A stretch of 64,000 nt of DNA from Tropicibacter naphthalenivorans (lineage in GTDB: Bacteria; Pseudomonadota; Alphaproteobacteria; Rhodobacterales; Rhodobacteraceae), in assembly GCF_900176475.1 (NCBI RefSeq), contig NZ_FWXX01000002.1:62001-126000 (forward strand), written 5' to 3'. Positions 8,247 through 16,229 of this stretch are shown in pieces (within the stretch, counting starts at the first letter, position 1; every line of letters begins with the position of its first letter). The position numbers and the translations under genes are program-made. The notes under the pieces were generated by a model, which made no database searches, had not been told where the DNA came from, and saw nothing but the letters and a program-made list of their open reading frames with translations.

Positions 8247-9059
8247 TTATCCGCGGGTATCGGGAAAAGAGATATTGGCCACCTGTTCGGCAATCGGATC
8301 GTTCGACAGCGGATGGGTGTCTGCCTCATAGTCCTCGGGGTTGCCCATGGGCGCCCAGGCGCCGTGGCGATAGAGCTCCAGCCCGCTGAACTGCACCTTG
8401 TAGCCCATCTTGTCAGATCCCGGCACCCAATAGCCCAGATAGACATAAGGAAGACCCGCCTCGCGCGCGATCTGGATATGGTCGAGGATCATCCAGGTGC
8501 CCAGCGACTGCCGGGTCTGGGTCGGCTCGTAGAACGAGTAGACCATCGACAAGCCATCATCGAGCATATCCGTCAGGCAGGTGGCGATCAGATCGCCGCT
8601 GTCCTTGTCGGTGTATTCGATCACGCGGGTGCGGATCGGGGTTTCCTCGATCATCGCGGCGAATTCGAACACGTCCATATCGGCCATGCCGCCATCGGCG
8701 TGCCGCTCGTCCAAGTAGCGGCGGAACAGCTCGTACTGTTCCTCGGTGGCCCAGGGGCTGGTGGCGCGGCGCAGCAGGTTGGGGTTTTTCTTCATGACCT
8801 TGCGCTGGCTGCGCGTCGGTTTGAAATCCGCCACCTTGATCCGCGCCGACAGGCAGGCCGCACAGTCCGAGCAAGACGGCCGGTACAGCACGTTTTGCGA
8901 GCGGCGAAAGCCCTGTTTCGACAGGCTGTCGTTCAAGACCTGCGCCGTGTCCCCCTGAAGCGAGGTGAACAGCTTTCGTTCCATGCGCCCATCCAGATAG
9001 GGGCATGGCTGCGGAGCCGTCACGTAGAATTGAGGCGCAAGGGGCAGCGAGTGGCGCAT
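8247..9059 (-). CDS. bpt: Aspartate/glutamate leucyltransferase (N-end rule)
   Basis: A 270-residue aminoacyl-tRNA-protein transferase of the Bpt/ATE family, which adds Leu from Leu-tRNA to N-terminal Asp or Glu and marks proteins for ClpS-ClpAP. Visible hallmarks are the N-terminal Cys cluster [42 protein letters not shown], and the C-terminal [26 protein letters not shown] and [11 protein letters not shown] (given here in parts). Length matches the family (about 250-280). AAGGAC precedes the ATG. It stands alone between terminator-like elements. With ssrA and sspB in the same window it belongs to the cell's proteolytic targeting machinery. Confidence 0.93.
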   Translation of the reverse strand: MRHSLPLAPQFYVTAPQPCPYLDGRMERKLFTSLQGDTAQVLNDSLSKQGFRRSQNVLYRPSCSDCAACLSARIKVADFKPTRSQRKVMKKNPNLLRRATSPWATEEQYELFRRYLDERHADGGMADMDVFEFAAMIEETPIRTRVIEYTDKDSGDLIATCLTDMLDDGLSMVYSFYEPTQTRQSLGTWMILDHIQIAREAGLPYVYLGYWVPGSDKMGYKVQFSGLELYRHGAWAPMGNPEDYEADTHPLSNDPIAEQVANISFPDTRG

Positions 9060-9108
9060 CTGTCCTTAGGTCCTGCTTGGGGAATTTAACAAAACGGTAA
9101 CAACGAAA

Positions 9109-9164
9109 GCGGCATTCGCCAACCCCCCGATAATGGCGAGGTTATGGAAAATGCCGCCTTTTTG
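9109..9164 (+). ncRNA. Long hairpin with T-run, possible small RNA or terminator
   Basis: A plus-strand structure: outer arms GCGGCATT (9109-9116) and AATGCCGC (9150-9157), inner arms CGCCA (9117-9121) and TGGCG (9134-9138), a C-rich loop with six C residues, and then CTTTTT. It is shaped as an intrinsic terminator on the plus strand, but no plus-strand gene lies just upstream, since bpt is on the minus strand. It could end a short unannotated transcript or be part of the bpt upstream region. I see no convincing plus-strand promoter. Confidence 0.35.
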
Positions 9165-9202
9165 ATGAATGGGTTAATGGCAGGGTGGCGGGAAATGGTT
9201 AA

Positions 9203-9222
9203 CCCCCGGTGTACACCGGGGG
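9203..9222. repeat. 20-base perfect palindrome
   Basis: Five C, GGTGTACACC and five G form an uninterrupted palindrome, 42 bases downstream of the RDD gene stop. On the plus strand it is followed by CTGTTTTC. It probably acts as a bidirectional transcription stop for the minus-strand RDD gene, although the T-run is poor in that direction. Confidence 0.5.
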
Positions 9223-9264
9223 CTGTTTTCGATTGCACTTTAGCAAGGCGGCGGTGGCCGTGTC

Positions 9265-9708
9265 CTAGGCGCGGCGGTTCAAAGCCACGGTCCCCAGCAC
9301 AAGGTCGGTCAAACCCTGACCGCGCTCGGTGGTAAACATCAAGATGACCGACACCACCTGCACCAGCACCATCGACATGGAAATCGTGTAGCCCAGCGTG
9401 TGCAGCAAGGCTTGTCCGCCGTCCAGCCGCTGGCCATAGGCGTCGCGGAACTCGATCGCCATGATCCGCATCCCCCAGGTGGCAGAGCCGCTGGCCAGCG
9501 TCATCCAGCGATACAAAAAGCCGACCACGAGGAAAAACACCGGCCAGAAAAACACGCCGACGATGGTCACCAGCGACACGGCGGTCGCAAGGATCCCGAT
9601 AAAGAGGGCGTCGATGACCCAGGCAAGGCCACGTTTGATCGTGACGGACTCGTAAAACTCGGCCTGGTGCACCGGGTCGGGCAGGTGGCTGAGCGGTTCA
9701 CTGTACAT
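9265..9708 (-). CDS. RDD family membrane protein
   Basis: A 147-residue inner membrane protein. The ATG at 9708 follows AGGAG; the frame opens earlier (9765) but that stretch is basic and unlike the family. The RDD signature is present: RGLAWVIDALFIGILA at about residues 25-40 with the Arg and Asp in the first helix, then a middle hydrophobic pair (FFWPVFFLVVGFLYRW), the ATWGMRIMAIEFRD motif, and a last helix (SMSMVLVQVVSVILM). Some RDD proteins are linked to ion transport, but most are uncharacterised. It is preceded by DUF2852 with a gap of about 80 bases on the same strand, so the two may form one transcript. Confidence 0.85.
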   Translation of the reverse strand: MYSEPLSHLPDPVHQAEFYESVTIKRGLAWVIDALFIGILATAVSLVTIVGVFFWPVFFLVVGFLYRWMTLASGSATWGMRIMAIEFRDAYGQRLDGGQALLHTLGYTISMSMVLVQVVSVILMFTTERGQGLTDLVLGTVALNRRA

Positions 9709-9787
9709 CGGTCTGTGTCTCCTGTTGGCTTTGTCCATGTGGGGGCGCTTGGCGGCCCCTTGCAAGGCCGCCTCGCATCATATCAGA

Positions 9788-10213
9788 TCAGGCGTCTGCC
9801 GTCTCTTGGGTCTGGACGCGCTTGGCGCGGTCTTCCATGAACTGGTCGAATTCCGACTTGTCCTTGGCTTCTCGCAGGCGCTCCAGAAACGCCTCAAAGG
9901 CTTCTTGTTCGGTCTCAAGGCGGTGCAGCGTTTCGGCCTTGTAGGCGTCGAACGCGCGGTTGCCAGAGGGTTTCATGGCGGCCCAGGCCTGTTTGCGGGC
10001 CGAAGGATTGTGGCTGCGACAAGATTTACCGAACATGCGTTTGCTCCAGATCATATAGGCCAAAAGGGCAAGGCCCACGGGCCAGAAGAAGATGAACCCA
10101 AGAACCATGGCCGCGATCCAGGCGCCTTTGCCCTTGTGATCCAGCCAGGCCTCGGTCCGGGTCAGCCAGCCAGCATTGGCGGGCATCGCGGTGGTATAAG
10201 CGGCGGTGGTCAT
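9788..10213 (-). CDS. DUF2852 family membrane protein
   Basis: A 141-residue protein with one strong hydrophobic segment at about residues 30-55 (GAWIAAMVLGFIFFWPVGLALLAYMIW) followed by a basic KRMFGK stretch and a charged C-terminal region. The latter (FDAYKAETLHRLETEQEAFEAFLERLREAKDKSEFDQFM, cited in parts) is predicted to be a long helix and carries the DUF2852 features: FDxYKxxTLxRLExEQxxFxxFLxRLRxAKDKxEFDxFM. GGAGA precedes the ATG. The function of the family is unknown. Two matching dyads lie directly upstream, between this gene and the divergent glnE, and may control either. Confidence 0.85.
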   Translation of the reverse strand: MTTAAYTTAMPANAGWLTRTEAWLDHKGKGAWIAAMVLGFIFFWPVGLALLAYMIWSKRMFGKSCRSHNPSARKQAWAAMKPSGNRAFDAYKAETLHRLETEQEAFEAFLERLREAKDKSEFDQFMEDRAKRVQTQETADA

Positions 10214-10237
10214 GGTGTTCTCCGTGTTTGAGGTTGG

Positions 10238-10256
10238 ATGTGAATGCTTTTCACAT
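10238..10256. promoter_or_regulatory. Dyad operator copy 1 (DUF2852/glnE gap)
   Basis: ATGTGAA, 5 bases, TTCACAT: a perfect 7-base dyad only 25 bases upstream of the DUF2852 start. A near copy lies 59 bases away in the same orientation. I cannot name the regulator. Confidence 0.55.
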
Positions 10257-10296
10257 TGAAACAGATCGGGATTGGGGGGCTCGCTTGCAAGGGCCT

Positions 10297-10315
10297 ATGT
10301 GAATGTTTTTTACAT
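10297..10315. promoter_or_regulatory. Dyad operator copy 2 (DUF2852/glnE gap)
   Basis: ATGTGAA, 5 bases, TTTACAT: the same dyad with one mismatch in the right arm. It starts 59 bases from copy 1 and about 120 bases before the glnE start. Shared spacing and sequence suggest one dimeric regulator binding twice. Confidence 0.55.
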
Positions 10316-10417
10316 TTTTCTGAAAGACTGTTTTTTAACAGAAGCTTAGAATGACATTTTTCGCCGATGGGTCCGCAGCCACTTGCGCTTTTTCCGTGCC
10401 CGTGGCCAAGTACGCCC

Positions 10418-13186
10418 ATGAGTATCGAGACCCGCATCACGCGCCTTCCGCGCGCTTTTGAACCCGATCGCGCCGCGGAGGCGCTGATCGCTACCCCTTG
10501 GGCGACCGGCCAGCTGGCGCAGCTTTTGCACGGCACGGGTGGGTCCAGTCCGTACCTGCTGGGCCTTTTGCAAAAAGAGGCGGGCTGGCTGGAAAGCGCC
10601 GTGGACGACCCCGAGGGGGCGGTGGCTGCGATGATGGCAGAGCTGGAGGCGACCGCGCCTGACCAGATCGCCAGCGCCCTGCGGCAGGGCAAGCGGCGCA
10701 TCGCCTTGCTGATTGCGCTGTGTGATCTGGGCGGGGTCTGGCCGCTGGAGACGGTGACCGGCACGCTGACTGATTTCGCCTCGCGCGCCACGCATTTGGC
10801 CCTGCGCGCCGCCGTCGGGCATGAAATCCGCCGCGGCAAGCTGCCCGGCCAGACCGAGGATGACATTGAAACCGCTGGTGGCATGGTCGCGCTGGCCATG
10901 GGCAAGATGGGCGCCGGAGAGCTGAATTATAGCTCTGATGTGGACCTGATCTGCCTGTTCGACGAGACGCGCTATGACCCGGACGACTACCACGAGGCGC
11001 GCGCCTCGTTGGTGCGGGCCACGCGCAAGATGTCCGGCACGCTCAATGATCTGACCGGCGAGGGCTATGTCTTTCGCACCGATCTGCGGCTGCGGCCCGA
11101 TCCGGCGGTCACGCCCGTTTGCCTCGCCATGGAGGCCGCCGAGCGTTACTATGAGAGCCTTGGCCGCACGTGGGAGCGCGCCGCCTATATCAAGGCAAAC
11201 CCCTGCGCGGGTGACATTGCCGCCGGTCAGCGGTTCCTGCGCGCGCTCAAACCCTTTGTCTGGCGCAAGCATCTGGACTTTGCCGCCATTCAGGACGCCC
11301 ATGACATGCGCCTGCGCATCCGCGAGCACAAAGGCTTTCACGGTCAGATCACCTTGCCCGGCCACAATATGAAGCTGGGGCGCGGCGGCATCCGTGAGAT
11401 CGAGTTCTTTACCCAGACGCGGCAGCTGATCGCGGGCGGGCGCGACCCGGATTTGCGGGTGCGCGGCACGGTGCCGGGGCTGCGGGTGCTGGCGCAAAAG
11501 GGCTGGGTGCCCCAAGAGGTGGCGGACAAGCTGGCCGATCACTACCGCGCCCACCGCGAGGTCGAGCACCGTATCCAGATGGTCAACGACGCCCAGACCC
11601 ATGACATCCCCACGAACCCCGACGGGATCGAACGGGTCGCCTGCCTGATGGGCCTCAGCGTGGCCGAGATGACGTCGCAAGTGACCGAGCGCCTGTCCGA
11701 GGTGCACGCCCTGACCGAGGGCTTTTTCGCCCCCGATGGCGACAGCGCGGCCCCCGTGACTGCCTTTGCAGACAGTGACATTCCCGCGCGTTGGCCGACC
11801 TATCCGTGCCTGCGCAGCGACCGCGCCATGACGATTTTTCGGCGGTTGCGGCCGGAAATCCTGCGTAAACTGGCGCAGGCCGCGCGCCCCGAAGAGGCGC
11901 TGGTGGCCTTTGATGGGTTCCTGTCCGGTCTGCCCGCCGGGGTGCAGCTGTTTTCGCTGTTCGAAGCCAACCCGCAGCTGGTCGATCTGCTGGTGGACAT
12001 CGTCTCTACCTCGCCAGAGCTGGGGCGGCACCTGGCGCGCAACGCTGGCGTGTTCGACGCGGTGATCGGCGGCGATTTCTTTAGCGCCTGGCCGGGGCGC
12101 GATGCGCTGCGGCGCGAGCTGGCGGACCGGCTCGCCGAAGAGCCCGATTACGAACGCAGGCTCGATCTGACCCGGCGCTGGGGCAAGGAGTGGCACTTTC
12201 GCGTGGGCGTGCACCTGCTGCGCGGCCTGATGGAGGCCGAGGAAGCCGCAGGCGCCTATGCCGATCTGGCCGAGGCGACCTTGGCCGCGCTTTGGCCCGC
12301 CGTCCAAGAAGAGTTCGCGCGCAAACATGGGCCTGCGCCGGGGCGCGGCGCTGTGGTGGTGGGCATGGGCTCGCTTGGGGCGGGGAGGCTGCACGCGCGC
12401 TCTGATCTGGATGTGATCGTGATCTATGACCCCGATGGTGTCGAGATGTCTGACGGGCGGCGGCCTTTGCCCTCCCGCACCTACTACGCGCGGCTGACGC
12501 AGGCGCTGATCACCGCCATGACCGCCCCCATGGCCGAGGGGCGCCTGTACGAGGTCGACATGCGCCTGCGCCCGTCGGGGAACCAAGGGCCGGTGGCCAC
12601 CTCTTGGGCGTCGTTTCAGGAATACCAGCGGACCGAGGCCTGGGTCTGGGAGCATCTGGCGCTGACCCGCGCCCGCGTGGTGGCCGGGGCGGCGGATCTG
12701 GCGGCGGACGTCGAAGCCTTCCGGGTGGAGGTGCTGTCGGCCCCGCGCGACCCCGCCGATATTCTGCACGAGGTTGCCGTGATGCGCGCGCGCATTCAGG
12801 ACGCCAAGGGGACGGGCAGCGCCTATGAGGCCAAGCTGGGTCCGGGACGGATGCAGGACATCGAACTGTTGGGGCAGGCGGCGTCGCTCTTGTCGGGAAA
12901 GGCGGTGCGGCAAATCCCGCGCGCGCTGCGGCTGGCCGATTGGCTATCGCCCGAGGACAAAGAGGCCTTGATCGACAGCTACCGGCTGTTCTGGTCCATG
13001 CAGATTGGGGCCAAGCTGGTGACGGAAAGCCCGCTGGACCCGGAGGCGCTGGGGCACACCGGCTGTGCGTTCCTGGGGCGTCTGACAGGGCTTGCGGATA
13101 TGGCCGCGCTGCGTCAGGACTTGGCCGACAAGGCGGGGCGGGCGGCGGCGGTCATCGACGCGGTCTTGCCAGAAACGAAAGGATAA
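10418..13186 (+). CDS. glnE: Bifunctional glutamine synthetase adenylyltransferase/adenylyl-removing enzyme
   Basis: A 922-residue enzyme that adds AMP to, and removes it from, glutamine synthetase in response to PII and glutamine. Two nucleotidyltransferase domains are visible. The N-terminal adenylyl-removing domain has GKMGAGELNYSSDVDLI (G162 to the D174-D176 pair). The C-terminal adenylylating domain has GSLGAGRLHARSDLDVIVIYD (D663-D665). Between and after them are helical regulatory regions with RGGIREIEFFTQ and the matching late GPGRMQDIELLGQ motif. The ATG at 10418 was chosen because the upstream extension (to 10367) has no family-like sequence. Length fits the family (about 940). A small gene follows after three bases. 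Confidence 0.95.
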   Translation: MSIETRITRLPRAFEPDRAAEALIATPWATGQLAQLLHGTGGSSPYLLGLLQKEAGWLESAVDDPEGAVAAMMAELEATAPDQIASALRQGKRRIALLIALCDLGGVWPLETVTGTLTDFASRATHLALRAAVGHEIRRGKLPGQTEDDIETAGGMVALAMGKMGAGELNYSSDVDLICLFDETRYDPDDYHEARASLVRATRKMSGTLNDLTGEGYVFRTDLRLRPDPAVTPVCLAMEAAERYYESLGRTWERAAYIKANPCAGDIAAGQRFLRALKPFVWRKHLDFAAIQDAHDMRLRIREHKGFHGQITLPGHNMKLGRGGIREIEFFTQTRQLIAGGRDPDLRVRGTVPGLRVLAQKGWVPQEVADKLADHYRAHREVEHRIQMVNDAQTHDIPTNPDGIERVACLMGLSVAEMTSQVTERLSEVHALTEGFFAPDGDSAAPVTAFADSDIPARWPTYPCLRSDRAMTIFRRLRPEILRKLAQAARPEEALVAFDGFLSGLPAGVQLFSLFEANPQLVDLLVDIVSTSPELGRHLARNAGVFDAVIGGDFFSAWPGRDALRRELADRLAEEPDYERRLDLTRRWGKEWHFRVGVHLLRGLMEAEEAAGAYADLAEATLAALWPAVQEEFARKHGPAPGRGAVVVGMGSLGAGRLHARSDLDVIVIYDPDGVEMSDGRRPLPSRTYYARLTQALITAMTAPMAEGRLYEVDMRLRPSGNQGPVATSWASFQEYQRTEAWVWEHLALTRARVVAGAADLAADVEAFRVEVLSAPRDPADILHEVAVMRARIQDAKGTGSAYEAKLGPGRMQDIELLGQAASLLSGKAVRQIPRALRLADWLSPEDKEALIDSYRLFWSMQIGAKLVTESPLDPEALGHTGCAFLGRLTGLADMAALRQDLADKAGRAAAVIDAVLPETKG

Positions 13187-13189
13187 GGC

Positions 13190-13456
13190 GTGCGCAAGGG
13201 CAATGAATTCGACCCAAAGGGGCTGGTCACCGAGGCGTATAAGATCGACGGCATCACGCTAGAGGAATGCCGGACGATTTTCCTTGATTGGGCGCTGTCG
13301 GTGCCGGTGGATGCGGACACCAAGACGCATATCGAGGCGCTGTTGCAGATGCACGGGCAAGAAGGTCATCCGATGACGCAGGTTCTGGAAGAGGGGCGCA
13401 CGTCCATGACGGCCCCGCGTCGGCGGGGTGGATATCGGTCTCGGCCCCGCAACTAA
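13190..13456 (+). CDS. Small conserved-looking protein downstream of glnE
   Basis: An 88-residue protein starting with GTG three bases after the glnE stop, so it is translationally linked to glnE. The start has AAAGGATAAGG just upstream. The first 60 residues are acidic and helical in appearance (FDPKGLVTEAYKIDGITLEECRTIFLDWAL), and the last 25 are basic and Arg-rich (TAPRRRGGYRSRPRN). I do not recognise a named domain. Tight coupling suggests a role alongside nitrogen regulation, but this is inference. A bidirectional terminator follows. Confidence 0.65.
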   Translation: MRKGNEFDPKGLVTEAYKIDGITLEECRTIFLDWALSVPVDADTKTHIEALLQMHGQEGHPMTQVLEEGRTSMTAPRRRGGYRSRPRN

Positions 13457-13464
13457 GAGGGATG

Positions 13465-13488
13465 TGGGGGCCTCGTGGCCCCCATTTT
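13465..13488. terminator. Bidirectional terminator between glnE operon and eda
   Basis: Eight paired bases (TGGGGGCC with GGCCCCCA) around a TCGT loop are followed by TTTTGTTT on the plus strand. It sits in the 34-base gap between convergent units. Confidence 0.8.
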
Positions 13489-13490
13489 GT

Positions 13491-14135
13491 TTAGCGCGGC
13501 AGCTTGGCGGCTTCGGCGGCGAGGGCCGTGATGCCGTCCCAGTCCTGCGCTTGCACGAGGTCCTTGGGCGCAACCCAAGAGCCGCCGCAGCACAGCACGT
13601 TCGGCAGCGACAGGTAATCGCCAACGTTTTTCATCGACACACCGCCGGTGGGGCAAAAGCTGACCTGCGGGATCGGCGCGCCGATGGCCTTGAGCGCAGG
13701 CGCGCCGCCGTTTGCCTCTGCCGGAAAGAACTTTTGCACTGTGTAGCCGCGTTCCAGAAGGCGCATGACCTCTGACGAGGTGGCCGCCCCCGGCAGGATC
13801 GGCAGGCCGGCCTCTTCGCAAGCGGACAGGATGGTGTCGGTCGCGCCGGGGCTGACGCCGAATTTCGCGCCCGCGTCCACGGCGTTTTGCACGTCCTTGG
13901 GGGTCAGCAGGGTGCCTGCGCCAACGACGCCGCCCTCAACCTTGGCCATCTCGCGGATCACGTCGAGCGCGGCGTCGGTGCGCAGGGTGACTTCGAGCAC
14001 GGGCAGGCCGCCTTTGACGAGCGCTGCGGCGAGGCCCTGCGCGTGAGCGGCGTCATCGACCACGAGGACGGGGATGACCGGGGCGAGCGCGCACAGGTCG
14101 CGGGATTTTTCGCTGGCTTGTTGCGGGGTTATCAT
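13491..14135 (-). CDS. eda: 2-dehydro-3-deoxy-6-phosphogluconate aldolase
   Basis: The second enzyme of the Entner-Doudoroff pathway, 214 residues, cleaving KDPG to pyruvate and glyceraldehyde 3-phosphate; many members also split 4-hydroxy-2-oxoglutarate. Class I aldolase residues are visible: E48 in LEVTLRT, the GAGTLLTP strand, FGVSPG, and the Schiff-base lysine K135 in VQKFFPAE, followed by GGAPALKAIGAPIPQV and the phosphate-binding FCPTGGVS. It lies downstream of edd on the same strand with a 73-base gap. That gap contains one copy of a dispersed element (see repeats), so the two genes may be co-transcribed from the edd promoter. Confidence 0.95.
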   Translation of the reverse strand: MITPQQASEKSRDLCALAPVIPVLVVDDAAHAQGLAAALVKGGLPVLEVTLRTDAALDVIREMAKVEGGVVGAGTLLTPKDVQNAVDAGAKFGVSPGATDTILSACEEAGLPILPGAATSSEVMRLLERGYTVQKFFPAEANGGAPALKAIGAPIPQVSFCPTGGVSMKNVGDYLSLPNVLCCGGSWVAPKDLVQAQDWDGITALAAEAAKLPR

Positions 14136-14165
14136 GGGCGGTGCTCCTTGCGGGCGTCGGATTTT

Positions 14166-14189
14166 GGATATTTTTAAAGAGAAGAAGAC
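14166..14189. repeat. Dispersed intergenic element, copy A
   Basis: The string GGATATTTTTAAAGAGAAGA plus AGACAGGG lies between edd and eda. It matches an element before the patatin gene near 58908 at all but two positions. The AGAAGA run may serve as part of an upstream mRNA leader. Confidence 0.55.
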
Positions 14190-14208
14190 AGGGAGGGGCT
14201 GAGGGGGC

Positions 14209-16014
14209 TTAGACCACCACAGCCGCCCCGTTGGAGGACAGGCCGACGTTGTCGCGGAAGGCCTTGAACAGCTCGCGCCCCACGCCGTGGCCGTTGCCGG
14301 AGAGGTCAGCGGTGGCGTTCTCGCGGGTCTCGAAGTCGGGCGCGAGGTTTTCCAGCGTGCCTTGTGTCGCGTCGAGGCGGATCAGGTCGCCGTCGCGCAC
14401 CTTCGCGAGCGGGCCGCCGTTGGCCGCTTCGGGCGAGATGTGGATGGCGGCGGGGACTTTGCCGGACGCGCCCGACATGCGGCCATCGGTGACCAGCGCC
14501 ACCTTGAGCCCGCGGTCCTGAAGGACGGCGAGGGTTGGGGTCAGGCCGTGCAGTTCGGGCATCCCGTTGGAGGATGGCCCCTGAAAGCGGACGAGGACGA
14601 TGGTGTCCTCGGTGAATTCACCGGCCTTGAAGGCGGCCTTGACGCTGTCCTGATCGTGGAAGACGCGGGCCTTGGCCTCGATCACGTGGCGCTCGGGAGC
14701 GACCGCCGAGACCTTGATCATGCCGTGGCCGAGGTTGCCGTGCAGCTGTTTCAGACCGCCGGTTTTCTGGAAGGGATCGGCGGCGGGGCGCAGAATCTTG
14801 TCGTTCTGGGTCTCTTTGTCGGCCTCGACGTAGGTGACGCGGTCGCCGTCCAGCTTGGGCTCCTGCGTGTAGCGGGTCAGGCCGTCACCGGCGACGGTTT
14901 TCACGTCGTCGTGCATGAGCCCTGCGTCCAGCAGCTGGCCCATCATGTATTGCAGGCCCCCCGCCGCGTGGAAGTGGTTCACGTCCGCCAGACCGTTGGG
15001 GTAGACCTTGGCCATCAGCGGGGTGACGCCAGAGATGTCGTCAAAGTCCTCGAGTTCCAGCGCGATGCCAGCGGCGCGGGCCATGGCGGGCAGGTGCAGC
15101 ACGAGGTTGGTCGAGCCGCCCGTGGCCATGAGGCCAACGATGCCGTTCACAAAGGCTTTGGCATCGAGGATGTCACAGACCGGGCGGTAGTCGTTGCCAA
15201 GGGCCGTGATCTCCAATGCGCGCTGGGTTCCGGCGACGGTCAGCGCATCGCGCAGCGGCGTGTTGGGGTTTACAAAGGACGCGCCGGGCAGGTGCAGGCC
15301 CATGAACTCCATCAGCATCTGGTTGGAGTTCGCGGTGCCGTAAAAGGTGCAGGTGCCAGGCGAGTGGTAAGAGGCCATCTCGGCCTTCATCAGCTCGTCG
15401 CGGCCCACTTCGCCGGTGGCAAACTGCTGGCGGACCTTGGCTTTTTGATCGTTGGGCAGGCCAGAGGTCATGGGACCGGCGGGCAGGAAAATGCCGGGGA
15501 TATAGCCAAAGGTGGCGGCGGCGATCACCAGACCGGGGACGATCTTGTCGCAGACGCCAAGGTAAACGGCGCTGTCAAAAACGTTGTGCGACAGCGACAC
15601 GCCCGCGGCCAGCGCGATCACGTCGCGCGAGAACAGCGACAGTTCCATGCCGACCTGGCCCTGGGTCACGCCGTCACACATGGCGGGCACGCCGCCCGCG
15701 ACCTGCGCGGTGCCGCCATTGGCGCGGGCGGTGTCGCGGATCAGCTGGGGGAAGCGTTCGAACGGCTGGTGCGCGGACAGCATGTCGTTATAGGCGGTCA
15801 CAATTCCGATGTTGGGGGCGCGCCCAGTGGCCAGCGCGTCCTGGTCGGCGCCCATGGCGGCATAGGCGTGGGCCTGGTTGCCGCAGGTCAGATGGGCGCG
15901 GCGCGGGCCTTCTTCGGCGGCGCGGCGCATCCGGTCGAGATAGGTGGCGCGCATCTGGGCAGAGCGGTCTTCGATACGTGCGGTGACGCGGGCGATGGTG
16001 TCGTTCAGAGCCAT
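14209..16014 (-). CDS. edd: Phosphogluconate dehydratase
   Basis: The first committed Entner-Doudoroff enzyme, 601 residues, an IlvD/Edd-family [4Fe-4S] dehydratase making KDPG from 6-phosphogluconate. The ATG at 16014 begins MALNDTIARVTARIEDRS; the frame opens further to 16089 but that part overlaps the operator and promoter. Family marks include the cluster cysteine regions HLTCGNQAHAYAAMG, VPAMCDGVTQGQVGMELS and SPGTCTFYGTANSNQMLMEFMG (cited in parts), the Mg-site ATGGSTN, and the C-terminal VTDGRMSGASGKVPAAIHISPEA. It is followed by eda. A LacI-type palindrome lies over the promoter region. Confidence 0.96.
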   Translation of the reverse strand: MALNDTIARVTARIEDRSAQMRATYLDRMRRAAEEGPRRAHLTCGNQAHAYAAMGADQDALATGRAPNIGIVTAYNDMLSAHQPFERFPQLIRDTARANGGTAQVAGGVPAMCDGVTQGQVGMELSLFSRDVIALAAGVSLSHNVFDSAVYLGVCDKIVPGLVIAAATFGYIPGIFLPAGPMTSGLPNDQKAKVRQQFATGEVGRDELMKAEMASYHSPGTCTFYGTANSNQMLMEFMGLHLPGASFVNPNTPLRDALTVAGTQRALEITALGNDYRPVCDILDAKAFVNGIVGLMATGGSTNLVLHLPAMARAAGIALELEDFDDISGVTPLMAKVYPNGLADVNHFHAAGGLQYMMGQLLDAGLMHDDVKTVAGDGLTRYTQEPKLDGDRVTYVEADKETQNDKILRPAADPFQKTGGLKQLHGNLGHGMIKVSAVAPERHVIEAKARVFHDQDSVKAAFKAGEFTEDTIVLVRFQGPSSNGMPELHGLTPTLAVLQDRGLKVALVTDGRMSGASGKVPAAIHISPEAANGGPLAKVRDGDLIRLDATQGTLENLAPDFETRENATADLSGNGHGVGRELFKAFRDNVGLSSNGAAVVV

Positions 16015-16056
16015 GGGGCCTCCGATCCTGAGAATGTCTTGCGTGTGATCTATACT

Positions 16057-16070
16057 GGTTAGCGCTAACA
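16057..16070. promoter_or_regulatory. LacI/GntR-type operator upstream of edd
   Basis: GGTTAGCGCTAACA contains the perfect palindrome GTTAGCGCTAAC centred on a CG step, the form bound by LacI-family gluconate or glucose regulators. It is 43 bases before the edd start, between a -35-like CTTTAC and a -10-like TATAGA on the minus strand, so a bound repressor would block the polymerase. No gluconate-type LacI gene is next to edd; the LacI gene at 29 kb has a different operator. Confidence 0.75.
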
Positions 16071-16229
16071 GTAAAGGTCTTGCGCACATACAACCGATGG
16101 GCGTGAACCTTGGTAATTCCCTAAGCCTGCCCCAATGCCGCCCGAATTGGCGGGCAATTATTGGTTAACAAAAACTTACTCCTCAGAGACGTAAAAACGC
16201 AACCGAGGAGAGGCAAAGGGGTAGACGAG

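Noticed and set aside
10346-12913. 855-residue open frame on the minus strand opposite glnE
   Set aside because: It mirrors a clear glnE gene and is rich in Gly, Arg and His as expected from GC-rich antisense frames; no family motifs are seen.
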